A stretch of DNA of 64,000 nucleotides from Streptococcus pasteurianus (GTDB taxonomy: Bacteria; Bacillota; Bacilli; Lactobacillales; Streptococcaceae), in assembly GCF_004843545.1 (NCBI RefSeq), contig NZ_CP039457.1, positions 1,640,501 through 1,704,500 of the forward strand. Reading direction: 5' to 3'. The notes below the pieces were generated by a model. That model saw only the letters and a list, made by a program, of their open reading frames with translations. It was not told the DNA's origin and did no database searches. Made by a program: the position numbers and the translations under genes. Positions 48,088 through 55,698 of the stretch are shown one piece after another. Within the stretch, counting starts at the first letter, position 1. Each line of letters opens with the position of its first letter.

Positions 48088-48742
48088 AAGCTTTACTGGT
48101 AAAAATCAAGTTTTCTTTGTCAAAAAGCATGTTCAATTCGTACTTCCCTTGGTCATTTTTTCGGATATAATCCAATTTTTCCAACGTTTCTACAAAAATA
48201 TCTGGGCGTTTTTGGGCAACTTCGTCCTTACGACCAAATTTTAACAAAAATGTTGTCATATATTTCAAAGCGTATTGTGGATTGACGTCTCCAAGCAAGT
48301 CATACAAAGGTTCTTGCGCTTTAGACATTGGTAAATTATCTGCTAATTTGAAGAAATAATTTGACAAGGTTAACTCACTACGAGCGATACTTGTTTTTTC
48401 AACAAGCACCAAATCATTAGCCTCATTTGTCAAACGTGTTTCAAAAGTCAGAGCCATCAAGTCCTCATAGATAGCACTTTGGTCATCTACAAAAAGTTGA
48501 CTGTCTAAACTAACATTTTCTAGGCTATCAAGCAAGTCAAAACCAATCGTATAGCGTTTATTGTCACGAATAATGTAGCCTGCTTGCACGTATTCCTCAA
48601 TCAAACGGTCAATTTTGGGAACTTCTGGAAAGTTTGCCTTGATTTGGCGTAAGGTCACATCATCTGTTTGATAAAGAAAATTAATCAAGTCTTGAAAAAA
48701 AGCTTGTCTGGTTAATTTATCTGGATTACAAATGTTAATCAT
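48086..48742 (-). CDS. DUF1803 family protein
   Basis: A 218-residue cytoplasmic protein. The N-terminal part (NPDKLTRQAFFQDLINFLYQ; DVTLRQIKANFPEVPKIDRL) looks like a winged-helix fold; the rest is helical (EDLMALTFETRLTNEANDLV; YALKYMTTFLLKFGRKDEVA). It resembles DUF1803, a family I associate with streptococci; the function is unknown. AGGAGAA precedes the ATG. It overlaps the end of the YiiX-like gene by 8 bp, so both are probably translated from one message. Confidence 0.75.
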   Translation of the reverse strand: MINICNPDKLTRQAFFQDLINFLYQTDDVTLRQIKANFPEVPKIDRLIEEYVQAGYIIRDNKRYTIGFDLLDSLENVSLDSQLFVDDQSAIYEDLMALTFETRLTNEANDLVLVEKTSIARSELTLSNYFFKLADNLPMSKAQEPLYDLLGDVNPQYALKYMTTFLLKFGRKDEVAQKRPDIFVETLEKLDYIRKNDQGKYELNMLFDKENLIFTSKA

Positions 48743-49250
48743 GTAATTCTCCTAAATACTGCAAATTCTCGGACTGTGCCAATTGACTAGGGTTAGTCCC
48801 AGATTGATTTAACGGAACAGCCACTCCAAGCTCATCATAATATTGCTGCCAAAACTCAGAAATCGTATGCTTGTCATCACCAAACTGCATGGGAATCGTT
48901 TCAAAAATCGGCAAAATATCCGCAATATATTGTGAGCAATAATAAGAACCATTATCTGGATAGAAACTGTGATTGTAAGGTCTGCCCAGCAAATGCTCCG
49001 CTGCTACCTGAACCTGATCAGCCTTAATCCTAGGATAACGGTAAACAAAAATCCTATGCTGCTTCGTTTTCAAAAATTCCCTTAACTGCTGTTTAATGAC
49101 ACCTTTATCCTTGGTCGCGTGATAAATCATTGAGTCAAAATAAATAGCAACGTGGCTATATTGTCCAGTTGCTTTCTGGATAGCTTGCGACATATCGGAA
49201 ATTCCGTACATAAAAAGCAAATCGCCAGCTCGCAATTCTTGAATATTCAT
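48735..49250 (-). CDS. YiiX-like NlpC/P60-superfamily hydrolase
   Basis: A 171-residue protein of the permuted papain-like (YiiX/YebB) group. The conserved His lies in QYSHVAIYFD (about residue 33) and the catalytic Cys in SYYCSQYIAD (about residue 109), the reversed order compared with classical papain folds. RPYNHSFYPDNGSYYC is the typical LGRPYN block. Substrates of this group are amides or lipids and are not known here. It has no signal peptide. No ribosome site precedes the ATG; its -10 ends six bases upstream. Confidence 0.82.
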   Translation of the reverse strand: MNIQELRAGDLLFMYGISDMSQAIQKATGQYSHVAIYFDSMIYHATKDKGVIKQQLREFLKTKQHRIFVYRYPRIKADQVQVAAEHLLGRPYNHSFYPDNGSYYCSQYIADILPIFETIPMQFGDDKHTISEFWQQYYDELGVAVPLNQSGTNPSQLAQSENLQYLGELHD

Positions 49251-49256
49251 AGCTTT

Positions 49257-49265
49257 ATTGTAACA
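49257..49265 (-). promoter_or_regulatory. YiiX-like gene promoter, leaderless configuration
   Basis: Minus strand TGT-TACAAT followed by six bases (AAAGCT) and ATG. No Shine-Dalgarno is present. It is about 85 bp from the divergent yaaA promoter, which has the same layout. Confidence 0.5.
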
Positions 49266-49323
49266 AAAAACAAGAATGACTGCTATAAGAAGATAAACTT
49301 CACTTTTTAATAAGTTTTTATCT

Positions 49324-49353
49324 TTGAAGAATTTTTGAGGTCTATGCTATAAT
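49324..49353 (+). promoter_or_regulatory. yaaA promoter, leaderless configuration
   Basis: TTGAAG (49324-49329), 18-bp spacer ending TGC, then TATAAT (49348-49353), six bases (GCCAGT) and the ATG. Predicted transcription start coincides with the start codon. Confidence 0.65.
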
Positions 49354-49359
49354 GCCAGT

Positions 49360-50091
49360 ATGAAAATATTAATTCCTAACGCCAAAGAATTACATACCAA
49401 CCAAGATGCTTTTCCAAGCCAACCATTATCTGCCCAGAGCCAAGCAGTGCTCAAAACCTTACAAGAATACCCCGCCGAAAATTTGGCTAATTTCTACAAA
49501 ATCAATTCAAGTAAAGCTGACCAAGAATGGACACGTTGGCAACGTCTAGCGGATAAACAAGCCAAAACCTATCCCGCATGGCTATTATATGACGGTCTCA
49601 TGTATCGGTATATGAAACGAACTCAGGTAACCGAAGCGGAGCGACATTATCTTGATAACCACCTTCGTATCGCTACTGCCTTATACGGTTTAATCAGTCC
49701 CATGACGTTAATCGCACCACATCGCCTTGATTTTCAAGGAAATCTCAAGATTGACAACACATCATTAAAACAATTTTGGAGACAACAATACAACGAAGAA
49801 GTCCAAGATGACGAACTCATCATTTCATTACTGTCATCAGAATTTGAGCAAGTTTTCTCTCCAAATATCCGCAAACGCATGGTTAAAATTGTCTTTATGG
49901 AAAATAGAAACGGAAAGCCAAAAGTTCATTCAACCATTTCTAAAAAAGGACGTGGTCGTTTGGTCTCACTAATGGCTGAAAAACAAATTGAAACCATTGA
50001 GCAAATCAAACACCTAACCTTTGACGGCTTCCAATTCTCACCAGAATTATCCAAAGACCAAACCCTCACCTTTATCCGTGATCAAGAATAA
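49360..50091 (+). CDS. yaaA: peroxide stress protein YaaA
   Basis: A 243-residue DUF328/UPF0246 protein (MKILIPNAKELHTNQDAF; TALYGLISPMTLIAPHRLDF; RKRMVKIVFMENRNGKPKVH). In E. coli YaaA limits free intracellular iron during hydrogen peroxide stress and the family binds DNA. Relevant context: a siderophore operon lies 1.3 kb upstream. The mRNA appears leaderless. Length and motifs are normal for the family. Confidence 0.94.
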   Translation: MKILIPNAKELHTNQDAFPSQPLSAQSQAVLKTLQEYPAENLANFYKINSSKADQEWTRWQRLADKQAKTYPAWLLYDGLMYRYMKRTQVTEAERHYLDNHLRIATALYGLISPMTLIAPHRLDFQGNLKIDNTSLKQFWRQQYNEEVQDDELIISLLSSEFEQVFSPNIRKRMVKIVFMENRNGKPKVHSTISKKGRGRLVSLMAEKQIETIEQIKHLTFDGFQFSPELSKDQTLTFIRDQE

Positions 50092-50103
50092 CATCCCAAA
50101 AAT

Positions 50104-50143
50104 AAAAAGCAAACCAATCAAATTAACGATTGGTTGGCTTTTG
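50104..50143 (+). terminator. terminator of yaaA
   Basis: AAAGCAAACCAATC and GATTGGTTGGCTTT form a stem with one bulge, followed by TTG-rich sequence, 15 bases after the yaaA stop. Confidence 0.72.
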
Positions 50144-50169
50144 TTATGTTAGGATTTACCGAAATAACA

Positions 50170-50307
50170 TTATTTCATCAAAAAATAAGTAATGAGTGCA
50201 ATAAGAAGTCCTATTACACCTTCTATCTTTTCTCTTTTTGACGTTTTTGAAAGTGTAATCTCCCAATGGTTTCCTTTTTTATGATAGAGTATTTTTTCGT
50301 CTGTCAT
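50170..50307 (-). CDS. small 45-residue membrane protein
   Basis: A short gene with start ATG at 50307, ribosome site AAGGAAAAG, and stop TAA at 50172-50170. The product opens MTDEKILYHKKGNHWEITLS, has a basic stretch (KTSKREKIEG), and ends with one hydrophobic helix (VIGLLIALITYFL) and MK. This suggests an inner-leaflet anchored microprotein with the N terminus in the cytoplasm. I do not recognise the family. It lies in the gap between yaaA and ppaC, behind the ppaC terminator. Confidence 0.55.
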   Translation of the reverse strand: MTDEKILYHKKGNHWEITLSKTSKREKIEGVIGLLIALITYFLMK

Positions 50308-50327
50308 ATTTCTTTTCCTTAACTTCT

Positions 50328-50356
50328 CCAAAAAAGACGACTCACGTCGCTTTTTT
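50328..50356 (-). terminator. terminator of ppaC
   Basis: A short stem (GCGAC, GTGA, GTCGT on the minus strand) followed by a U-run, about 15 bases after the ppaC stop. Confidence 0.65.
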
Positions 50357-50371
50357 ATTATCCCTTATTAA

Positions 50372-51304
50372 TTAAGCGTTGAAGCTCTCTGTTAATTGTG
50401 GGACAACTTGTTTTTTACGTGAAACAGCACCTGCAAGGAATGCGTGGTTGTTTTCAAGTTTGAAGTTGAAGGCAGCTTCAACTTTGTCAATGTTTGAACC
50501 AAGTGCCAAAATTTCTGAGTTTGAGTTAAGAATATCAGTAATCATAAGTACAAAGTCAGAGTAACCATTTGCAGTATTTGCTGCTGTAATAGCTGCTTCG
50601 ATTTCTGCTTGGCGTTCAAGAACTTCGTTAATATCAACTGTGTTAACTTGTGCTACACGAACTTGGTTTCCATTAAGTTCAAATGTTTTAGCGTCAATGT
50701 CAATCAATTCTTCAGCAGATTTTGTTGCCAAGTTTGTACCAGCTTTAAGCAATGCCAAACCATATTCTTCAAGGTTTACACCTGCGATTTCTGCCAAGTC
50801 AGCAGCAACAGCTGGGTCAGTTGAGTGAGTTGTTGGTGATTTAAGAAGAAGTGTATCTGAAATCAAACCAGACAAAAGCAAACCAGCCATTTCTTTAGGA
50901 ATAACAACGTTATTTTCTTTGTATAGGCGGTAAACGATTGATGAAGCTGAACCAACTGGTTCTAAACGCATGTAAAGTGGGTTAGCTGTTTCAAAATTTG
51001 CAACACGGTGGTGATCAACAACTTCGATAACTTCAACGTCACGAATATCAGAGATTGATTGTTGGAATTCGTTGTGGTCTGTCAAAATAACTTGGTCAGC
51101 CCCTTCAGCTTTTGCTGATTCAACAACACGTGGTGCTTCTACGCCAAAGTAATTCAAAGCGAAAGTTGTTTCTTCATTAGGTGTTCCAAGAGCAACAGCT
51201 TCAGCATCAACACCAAGTTCACGTTTCAAATAAGCATAAGCAACTGATGAACCGATAGCATCAGAGTCTGGATTTTGGTGACCAAAAACTAAAATTTTAG
51301 ACAT
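50372..51304 (-). CDS. ppaC: manganese-dependent inorganic pyrophosphatase
   Basis: A 310-residue family II pyrophosphatase of the DHH superfamily. Metal ligands are visible in [15 protein letters not shown] (residues 5-19), [10 protein letters not shown] and [10 protein letters not shown]; the C-terminal [10 protein letters not shown] motif is present. Start set at ATG 51304, preceded by GAGGTAG; the 20-residue upstream extension is not part of the family. Confidence 0.96.
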   Translation of the reverse strand: MSKILVFGHQNPDSDAIGSSVAYAYLKRELGVDAEAVALGTPNEETTFALNYFGVEAPRVVESAKAEGADQVILTDHNEFQQSISDIRDVEVIEVVDHHRVANFETANPLYMRLEPVGSASSIVYRLYKENNVVIPKEMAGLLLSGLISDTLLLKSPTTHSTDPAVAADLAEIAGVNLEEYGLALLKAGTNLATKSAEELIDIDAKTFELNGNQVRVAQVNTVDINEVLERQAEIEAAITAANTANGYSDFVLMITDILNSNSEILALGSNIDKVEAAFNFKLENNHAFLAGAVSRKKQVVPQLTESFNA

Positions 51305-51453
51305 GTTTTCTACCTCATAATAATTATTTATTCTTATTTTAGCAAAATTTAAAGGAGATAGCAAAGTCAGTAGCTGCTTTTATCGCAATAATAACACAAA
51401 AAGAGCACCTTTATCACTAATTATTGTTAATTACTGATAAAAATGCTTTTACT

Positions 51454-52101
51454 TTAGTCTTTTTCTGTCGTGTTTTGTTTGAAATCATTGCTGATGTTTT
51501 CGACATCTGGCATTTCATTATCAGAAGAATCGTCCTTAGCGGCTTCTGCTTTTGCAGTTTTTTCTTGCTCTAAGGCTAAGCGTAACAAGCGTTCTTCTTC
51601 TTCACGATTTTCTTGATTGCGGATAGCTTCTTGTTCTTTGCGATAAGCCATGTACTTTCGGCTATTATCCACAATATGCAATTTCTTCACACCTTTGACG
51701 AGCAAACGCCAAATAAATGTAATAAGCGATTCAATCAAGAGTAAGATTTCAATCGCAATGACACCAAGTAAACTCCAAGCCATAAAAAGCGTCACCAATA
51801 ATTGAGAAAAAATTTTTTTCAGATTACCTAGGTCATTATTATGGATAGACAATGTTTCTAGAAAAAGGTTCAAGATACCTTGTAATAGCCCAGATTTTAC
51901 AGACTTGTCATCATCTAAATCAAAAGTCGCCTCATCTTGATTTGGCAAGACAAGGACAATGTCCCCGTCTTGAATATAGTCAACCTTGTCTCCTAGTTTT
52001 ATGTCAAAATCAAATAAATCACGCGCAAGCTTTTTTATTTTTCCGTCTTGCATCAAGTAAACGAATTCGTCGTCAAATTTTAAAACTTTGTAACTGTTCA
52101 T
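51454..52101 (-). CDS. hypothetical membrane protein, unrecognised family
   Basis: A 215-residue protein. The N-terminal 75 residues look like a small beta-rich domain (VLKFDDEFVYLMQDGKIKKL; GDKVDYIQDGDIVLVLPNQ), followed by two hydrophobic helices (LLVTLFMAWSLLGVIAIEIL; LLLIESLITFIWRLLVKGV, about residues 102-140), and a long charged C-terminal coiled coil (RKEQEAIRNQENREEEERLL). Function unknown. The AAGGTGG ribosome site favours ATG 52101 over GTG 52110. It lies between pflA and ppaC on the same strand. Confidence 0.75.
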   Translation of the reverse strand: MNSYKVLKFDDEFVYLMQDGKIKKLARDLFDFDIKLGDKVDYIQDGDIVLVLPNQDEATFDLDDDKSVKSGLLQGILNLFLETLSIHNNDLGNLKKIFSQLLVTLFMAWSLLGVIAIEILLLIESLITFIWRLLVKGVKKLHIVDNSRKYMAYRKEQEAIRNQENREEEERLLRLALEQEKTAKAEAAKDDSSDNEMPDVENISNDFKQNTTEKD

Positions 52102-52154
52102 AGATTCCACCTTATGCTAGAGCTTACCAAAGTTTCAAGCTAATGTCAATATTT

Positions 52155-52943
52155 TTACTGATGAATCCGTTTCATGTATTCGGTGTAAGATTCTGTATGC
52201 ATCAGGTCTTTGGCATTTTGCACACGTTCCTTCGTTGGAGGTTTAACGCCCTCCAAAGTATATGGAATGCCAAGCTCATGCCATTTAAATTCACCCAAGG
52301 TATGATAAGGAAGAATTTCAAATTTATCCACATTTTTCAACGTTGCGACAAATTTACCAAGTTCAACCAAATCATCATCAAAATCAGTTAATCCAGGTAC
52401 CAAAACGTGACGAATCCAAACAGGAATACCCTTATCAGATAAATAACGCGCAAATGCCAAAATATTAGTATTTGGCTGACGTGTCACAACAATATGTTGT
52501 TTAGGATTAATTTCTTTCAAATCTAAAAGAACCAAATCTGTTACTGCTAACAATTTATCCACAATTTCATGGTATTCTGGTGTGTCACGAAAAGCAAAAC
52601 CACAAGTATCTAGCGTGCAATGGATTCCCAATTCTTTTGCTTTTGTGAAAAGTGCTGTGACAAATTCAATCTGTAACATGGCTTCACCACCTGATACGGT
52701 AATGCCACCATTGTTTCCCCAGAAATGCTTGTAACGCAAAGCTTCAGCCAATACATCATCAACTGTGCGTTCTTGCGATTTATTGGTTTCCATAGCCCAA
52801 GTGTCTGGATTGTGGCAATATTGACAGCGCATCTTACAGCCCTGCATAAAAATTACAAACCGAATCCCTGGACCGTCCACAGAACCAAAACTTTCTGTTG
52901 AGTGAATCATCCCAGTTACTTTTCCGTAATCAATTTCAGTCAT
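52155..52943 (-). CDS. pflA: pyruvate formate-lyase activating enzyme
   Basis: A 262-residue radical SAM enzyme that makes the glycyl radical of PFL. The 4Fe-4S motif CX3CX2C is in GCKMRCQYCHNPDTW (about residues 35-49), and the SAM-binding GGITVSGGEAMLQ follows. Required for anaerobic mixed-acid metabolism. pfl itself is not in the window. Confidence 0.96.
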   Translation of the reverse strand: MTEIDYGKVTGMIHSTESFGSVDGPGIRFVIFMQGCKMRCQYCHNPDTWAMETNKSQERTVDDVLAEALRYKHFWGNNGGITVSGGEAMLQIEFVTALFTKAKELGIHCTLDTCGFAFRDTPEYHEIVDKLLAVTDLVLLDLKEINPKQHIVVTRQPNTNILAFARYLSDKGIPVWIRHVLVPGLTDFDDDLVELGKFVATLKNVDKFEILPYHTLGEFKWHELGIPYTLEGVKPPTKERVQNAKDLMHTESYTEYMKRIHQ

Positions 52944-53016
52944 TTTTTTCTTCCTTTGTAACCGTTTTTTCTGCTTTCATTATAACATTTTCTAAAGGAA
53001 AAAGACTAAGATTAGC

Positions 53017-54348
53017 TTAGTCTTCTTCAATACTCTGTTCTATATCAGAAAAAATAACTTTCAGTTTTGTAACACGTCCATCTTTAACTTTATCATTTGT
53101 CAAAGCAAGGTGTTTTTCTTTCGTATCCACTTCAAACGTTTCACGACTATCTTGGTCCGGAATATTTCCCACACCAGTTAGGTAGTAACCAGCAATAGTA
53201 TCCACATCATCACTTTCAAGATCGACGTCAAAATAGTCATTAAATTCGTTGATGGTCATTGTCCCAAGAACAATATAAGTATGTTCACCAATTTCACGGA
53301 CAAATTGCTCTGCTTTATCTGTTTCGTCGTCGATTTCTCCGACGATTTCTTCAAGCAAATCCTCAAGTGTGACAATACCTGCAACGCCACCATATTCGTC
53401 CAACAAAATTGCCATTTGATTTTGGGTATTTCTCAATTGGCGTAACAAATCGTCCACAAAAATCGTTTCTGGAACAAAGAGCGGTTCTTGCAAAATCTTA
53501 CGCAAGACAATATTGTCAAAACCATCACGGAAACCAGCGTCCAGCAAGCGTTTGGTGTGAAGTACACCAACAATCTTATCCTTATCATCATCATAGACAG
53601 GAATACGTGAAAAATTCTGTTTGAGAATTTCTTGAATATTTTCTTGTGTATCATCATTGATGTCAATCATGAAAGCGTCTGTTCTTGGAACCATAACTTC
53701 ACGCGCCATTAATTCGTCGAGCGAAAAGATACCTTGTAACATCTCAATTTCTTCAGCATCTAGAGTTTCTTCACTATTTGACAGCATGTATTCAATTTCA
53801 TCACGGGTCATTTTTTCGTCCGCATCATCAAATTGCATTGGCGTAATACGTGAGAGAAGATTGGTTGACGCTGATAAGAGCCAAACAAAAGGACTAACAA
53901 TTTTTCCAAGAAAAATGATAACAGGGGCAGAGATAACAGCCAGATTTTCCTTGAGATTCATGGCAATACGTTTTGGATAAAGCTCACCAAGAACAATGGA
54001 AATATAGGTCAAAAAGACAAGGGAAATAACACTACCTGCTGTCTGAGCCCAAACAAAATCTCCAAACCAAGACGCAATAACACCCCCAAGAGAGGCAGAT
54101 AAGCTAGCCCCCTGTAAGAGACTGATAAAGGTGATACCAACTTGAATCGTTGATAAAAAATTATTAGGATTTTCCAAAACAGACAATAGACGAATGAATT
54201 TCTTATCGCCTTCTTCTGCTTTTTGTTCAACACGTGAACGATTAAGGGAAACTAATGCCATCTCAGAAGCTGAGAAAAAAGCATTTAGCAAGGTCAAAAT
54301 TAATAATAAAACAAATTGCAAAATTAAATTCTGACTGGGGTCTTCCAT
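53017..54348 (-). CDS. CNNM/CBS/CorC-HlyC protein (hemolysin C family)
   Basis: A 443-residue protein with an N-terminal CNNM membrane domain (LILTLLNAFFSASEMALVSL; VGITFISLLQGASLSASLGG; ISIVLGELYPKRIAMNL), a CBS pair (MVPRTDAFMIDINDDTQENI; ILQEPLFVPETIFVDDLL; LLDEYGGVAGIVTLEDLLEE) and a C-terminal CorC_HlyC domain. Members are probable magnesium or divalent-cation exporters, not proven toxins. Start set at ATG 54348 with AGGAG ten bases upstream. Confidence 0.92.
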   Translation of the reverse strand: MEDPSQNLILQFVLLLILTLLNAFFSASEMALVSLNRSRVEQKAEEGDKKFIRLLSVLENPNNFLSTIQVGITFISLLQGASLSASLGGVIASWFGDFVWAQTAGSVISLVFLTYISIVLGELYPKRIAMNLKENLAVISAPVIIFLGKIVSPFVWLLSASTNLLSRITPMQFDDADEKMTRDEIEYMLSNSEETLDAEEIEMLQGIFSLDELMAREVMVPRTDAFMIDINDDTQENIQEILKQNFSRIPVYDDDKDKIVGVLHTKRLLDAGFRDGFDNIVLRKILQEPLFVPETIFVDDLLRQLRNTQNQMAILLDEYGGVAGIVTLEDLLEEIVGEIDDETDKAEQFVREIGEHTYIVLGTMTINEFNDYFDVDLESDDVDTIAGYYLTGVGNIPDQDSRETFEVDTKEKHLALTNDKVKDGRVTKLKVIFSDIEQSIEED

Positions 54349-54490
54349 ATCAATTCTACTCCTATTCTTCAAATATCTATTATGGTAAGATTTTATTCTC
54401 CACGACAAAATAGTACAGTAATTACATTATAGCATATTTTTGCATTTATGTAATAGGCAAACAGCTCTATCAGCTGTTAAACTGAAGAAA

Positions 54491-54760
54491 AAGTCTTTTT
54501 GATACTTTCCTTAGATTCCTCGCTCTTCAATTTCTAGGCTTAAACCTCAACCATCCACTAGAGGCTTTGAACCATCGGCAGTCCTAACAATTCAGTAGAC
54601 TGTTAGAGGAAACCAAAAAATTCCCAATCTGAAACCTTAAACAATCTCCCAGATTGTTTAAGCGGCACAAAGTATCGTTTTATTGGGGACAAGGATCGCA
54701 AATAATTCTGAAATTAAACGGAAGTAATAATTACTTATAACTTATTTCGGTTAAAAGTAG
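54491..54760 (+). repeat. structured long repeat, copy A
   Basis: A 270-bp non-coding segment closely related, in opposite orientation, to 60935-61230. It contains a perfect 12-bp hairpin (CTTAAACAATCT 54636-54647, CCC, AGATTGTTTAAG 54651-54662) and a weaker palindrome at about 54584-54606 (CTAACA...TGTTAG). It fills most of the gap between the divergent CNNM and ABC-ATPase genes and stops 114 bp before the ATPase start. A separate -10 (TATAAT near 54840) follows it. Confidence 0.8.
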
Positions 54761-54874
54761 ATTTATTTACATTCTGATAGCTATATCATCCATATTTTAC
54801 ATATGCCAAACTAAAATATCAAAATTTTCAGAAAAATGATATAATAATTATTAAAAACACATGGAGGTCTCCAG

Positions 54875-55663
54875 ATGTTACAAGTAAAACTAAAAAATGT
54901 CAGCTTAGAACGTCAACATAAATTATTATTAAAAAATCTTAACTGGGCAGTTAACAAGGGGGAACATTGGGCTATTTTAGGATTGAATGGTTCTGGTAAG
55001 ACAACACTTTTAAAGCTTATCATGGCTGAATATTGGAAAACAGACGGTGAGGTGGAAGTCCTAGGAACACCATTTGGTGGTACTGATATTAGCGATATTC
55101 GTACCAAAATTGGTATCGTTGGCTCATTTATTGCTGAGCGACTTCCAGCAAATATGCTTGCCGAAAAAATCGTTTTGACTGGGAAATACAAATCAAGCAT
55201 TCTTTACAAAGAATACGGTGAAAAAGAACTTGATGAAGCACGACAAATGTTGATTTCAATTGGTGGCGAACATCTGCTTGGACGTATTTATGCTAGTCTG
55301 TCACAAGGTGAAAAACAACTGCTCCTTATCGCACGTAGTTTAATGGAAAATCCTGAAATTTTGATTTTAGATGAGGCTACAAGTGGGCTTGATTTGTTTG
55401 CGCGTGAAAAACTATTGACACAGATTAAGCAAATCACAAGCCTTCCTAATGCTCCAACAATTCTCTACGTAACACACCATGCCGAAGAAATTACACGATC
55501 AATAACTCATGTCTTGTTGCTGAAAAAAGGAGAAATCATTGCCCAAGGTCCTAAAAATGATGTTTTGACTGAGGACATTTTAACCGATTTCTATGACCAA
55601 ACCGTCTCAATCATCCCACTAGGCGACGAACGCATTTACATCAAACCTGAATTTAAATCATAA
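54875..55663 (+). CDS. ABC transporter ATP-binding protein
   Basis: A 262-residue ATPase: Walker A GLNGSGKTT (about residues 36-44), signature LSQGEKQLLLIARSL, Walker B ILILDEATSGLDLFA. The signature starts with LSQGE rather than LSGGQ, a pattern also seen in ModF/YlmA-like ATPases. No permease gene is adjacent, so it may serve a distant permease or have a non-transport role. ATGGAGGTC precedes the start. It lies downstream of repeat A. Confidence 0.88.
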   Translation: MLQVKLKNVSLERQHKLLLKNLNWAVNKGEHWAILGLNGSGKTTLLKLIMAEYWKTDGEVEVLGTPFGGTDISDIRTKIGIVGSFIAERLPANMLAEKIVLTGKYKSSILYKEYGEKELDEARQMLISIGGEHLLGRIYASLSQGEKQLLLIARSLMENPEILILDEATSGLDLFAREKLLTQIKQITSLPNAPTILYVTHHAEEITRSITHVLLLKKGEIIAQGPKNDVLTEDILTDFYDQTVSIIPLGDERIYIKPEFKS

Positions 55664-55670
55664 CAGTAAA

Positions 55671-55698
55671 ACCCCTAGGACATTTTTGTTCTAGGGGT
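55671..55698. terminator. terminator between ABC ATPase and CPA1 antiporter
   Basis: ACCCCTAG (55671-55678) and CTAGGGGT (55691-55698) form the stem, with T-rich sequence on both sides, serving the convergent genes. Confidence 0.85.

Noticed and set aside
53017..54348. Toxin (hemolysin) reading of the CNNM/CBS protein
   Set aside because: The family name is historical; the CNNM-CBS-CorC_HlyC layout points to a cation transporter rather than a toxin.
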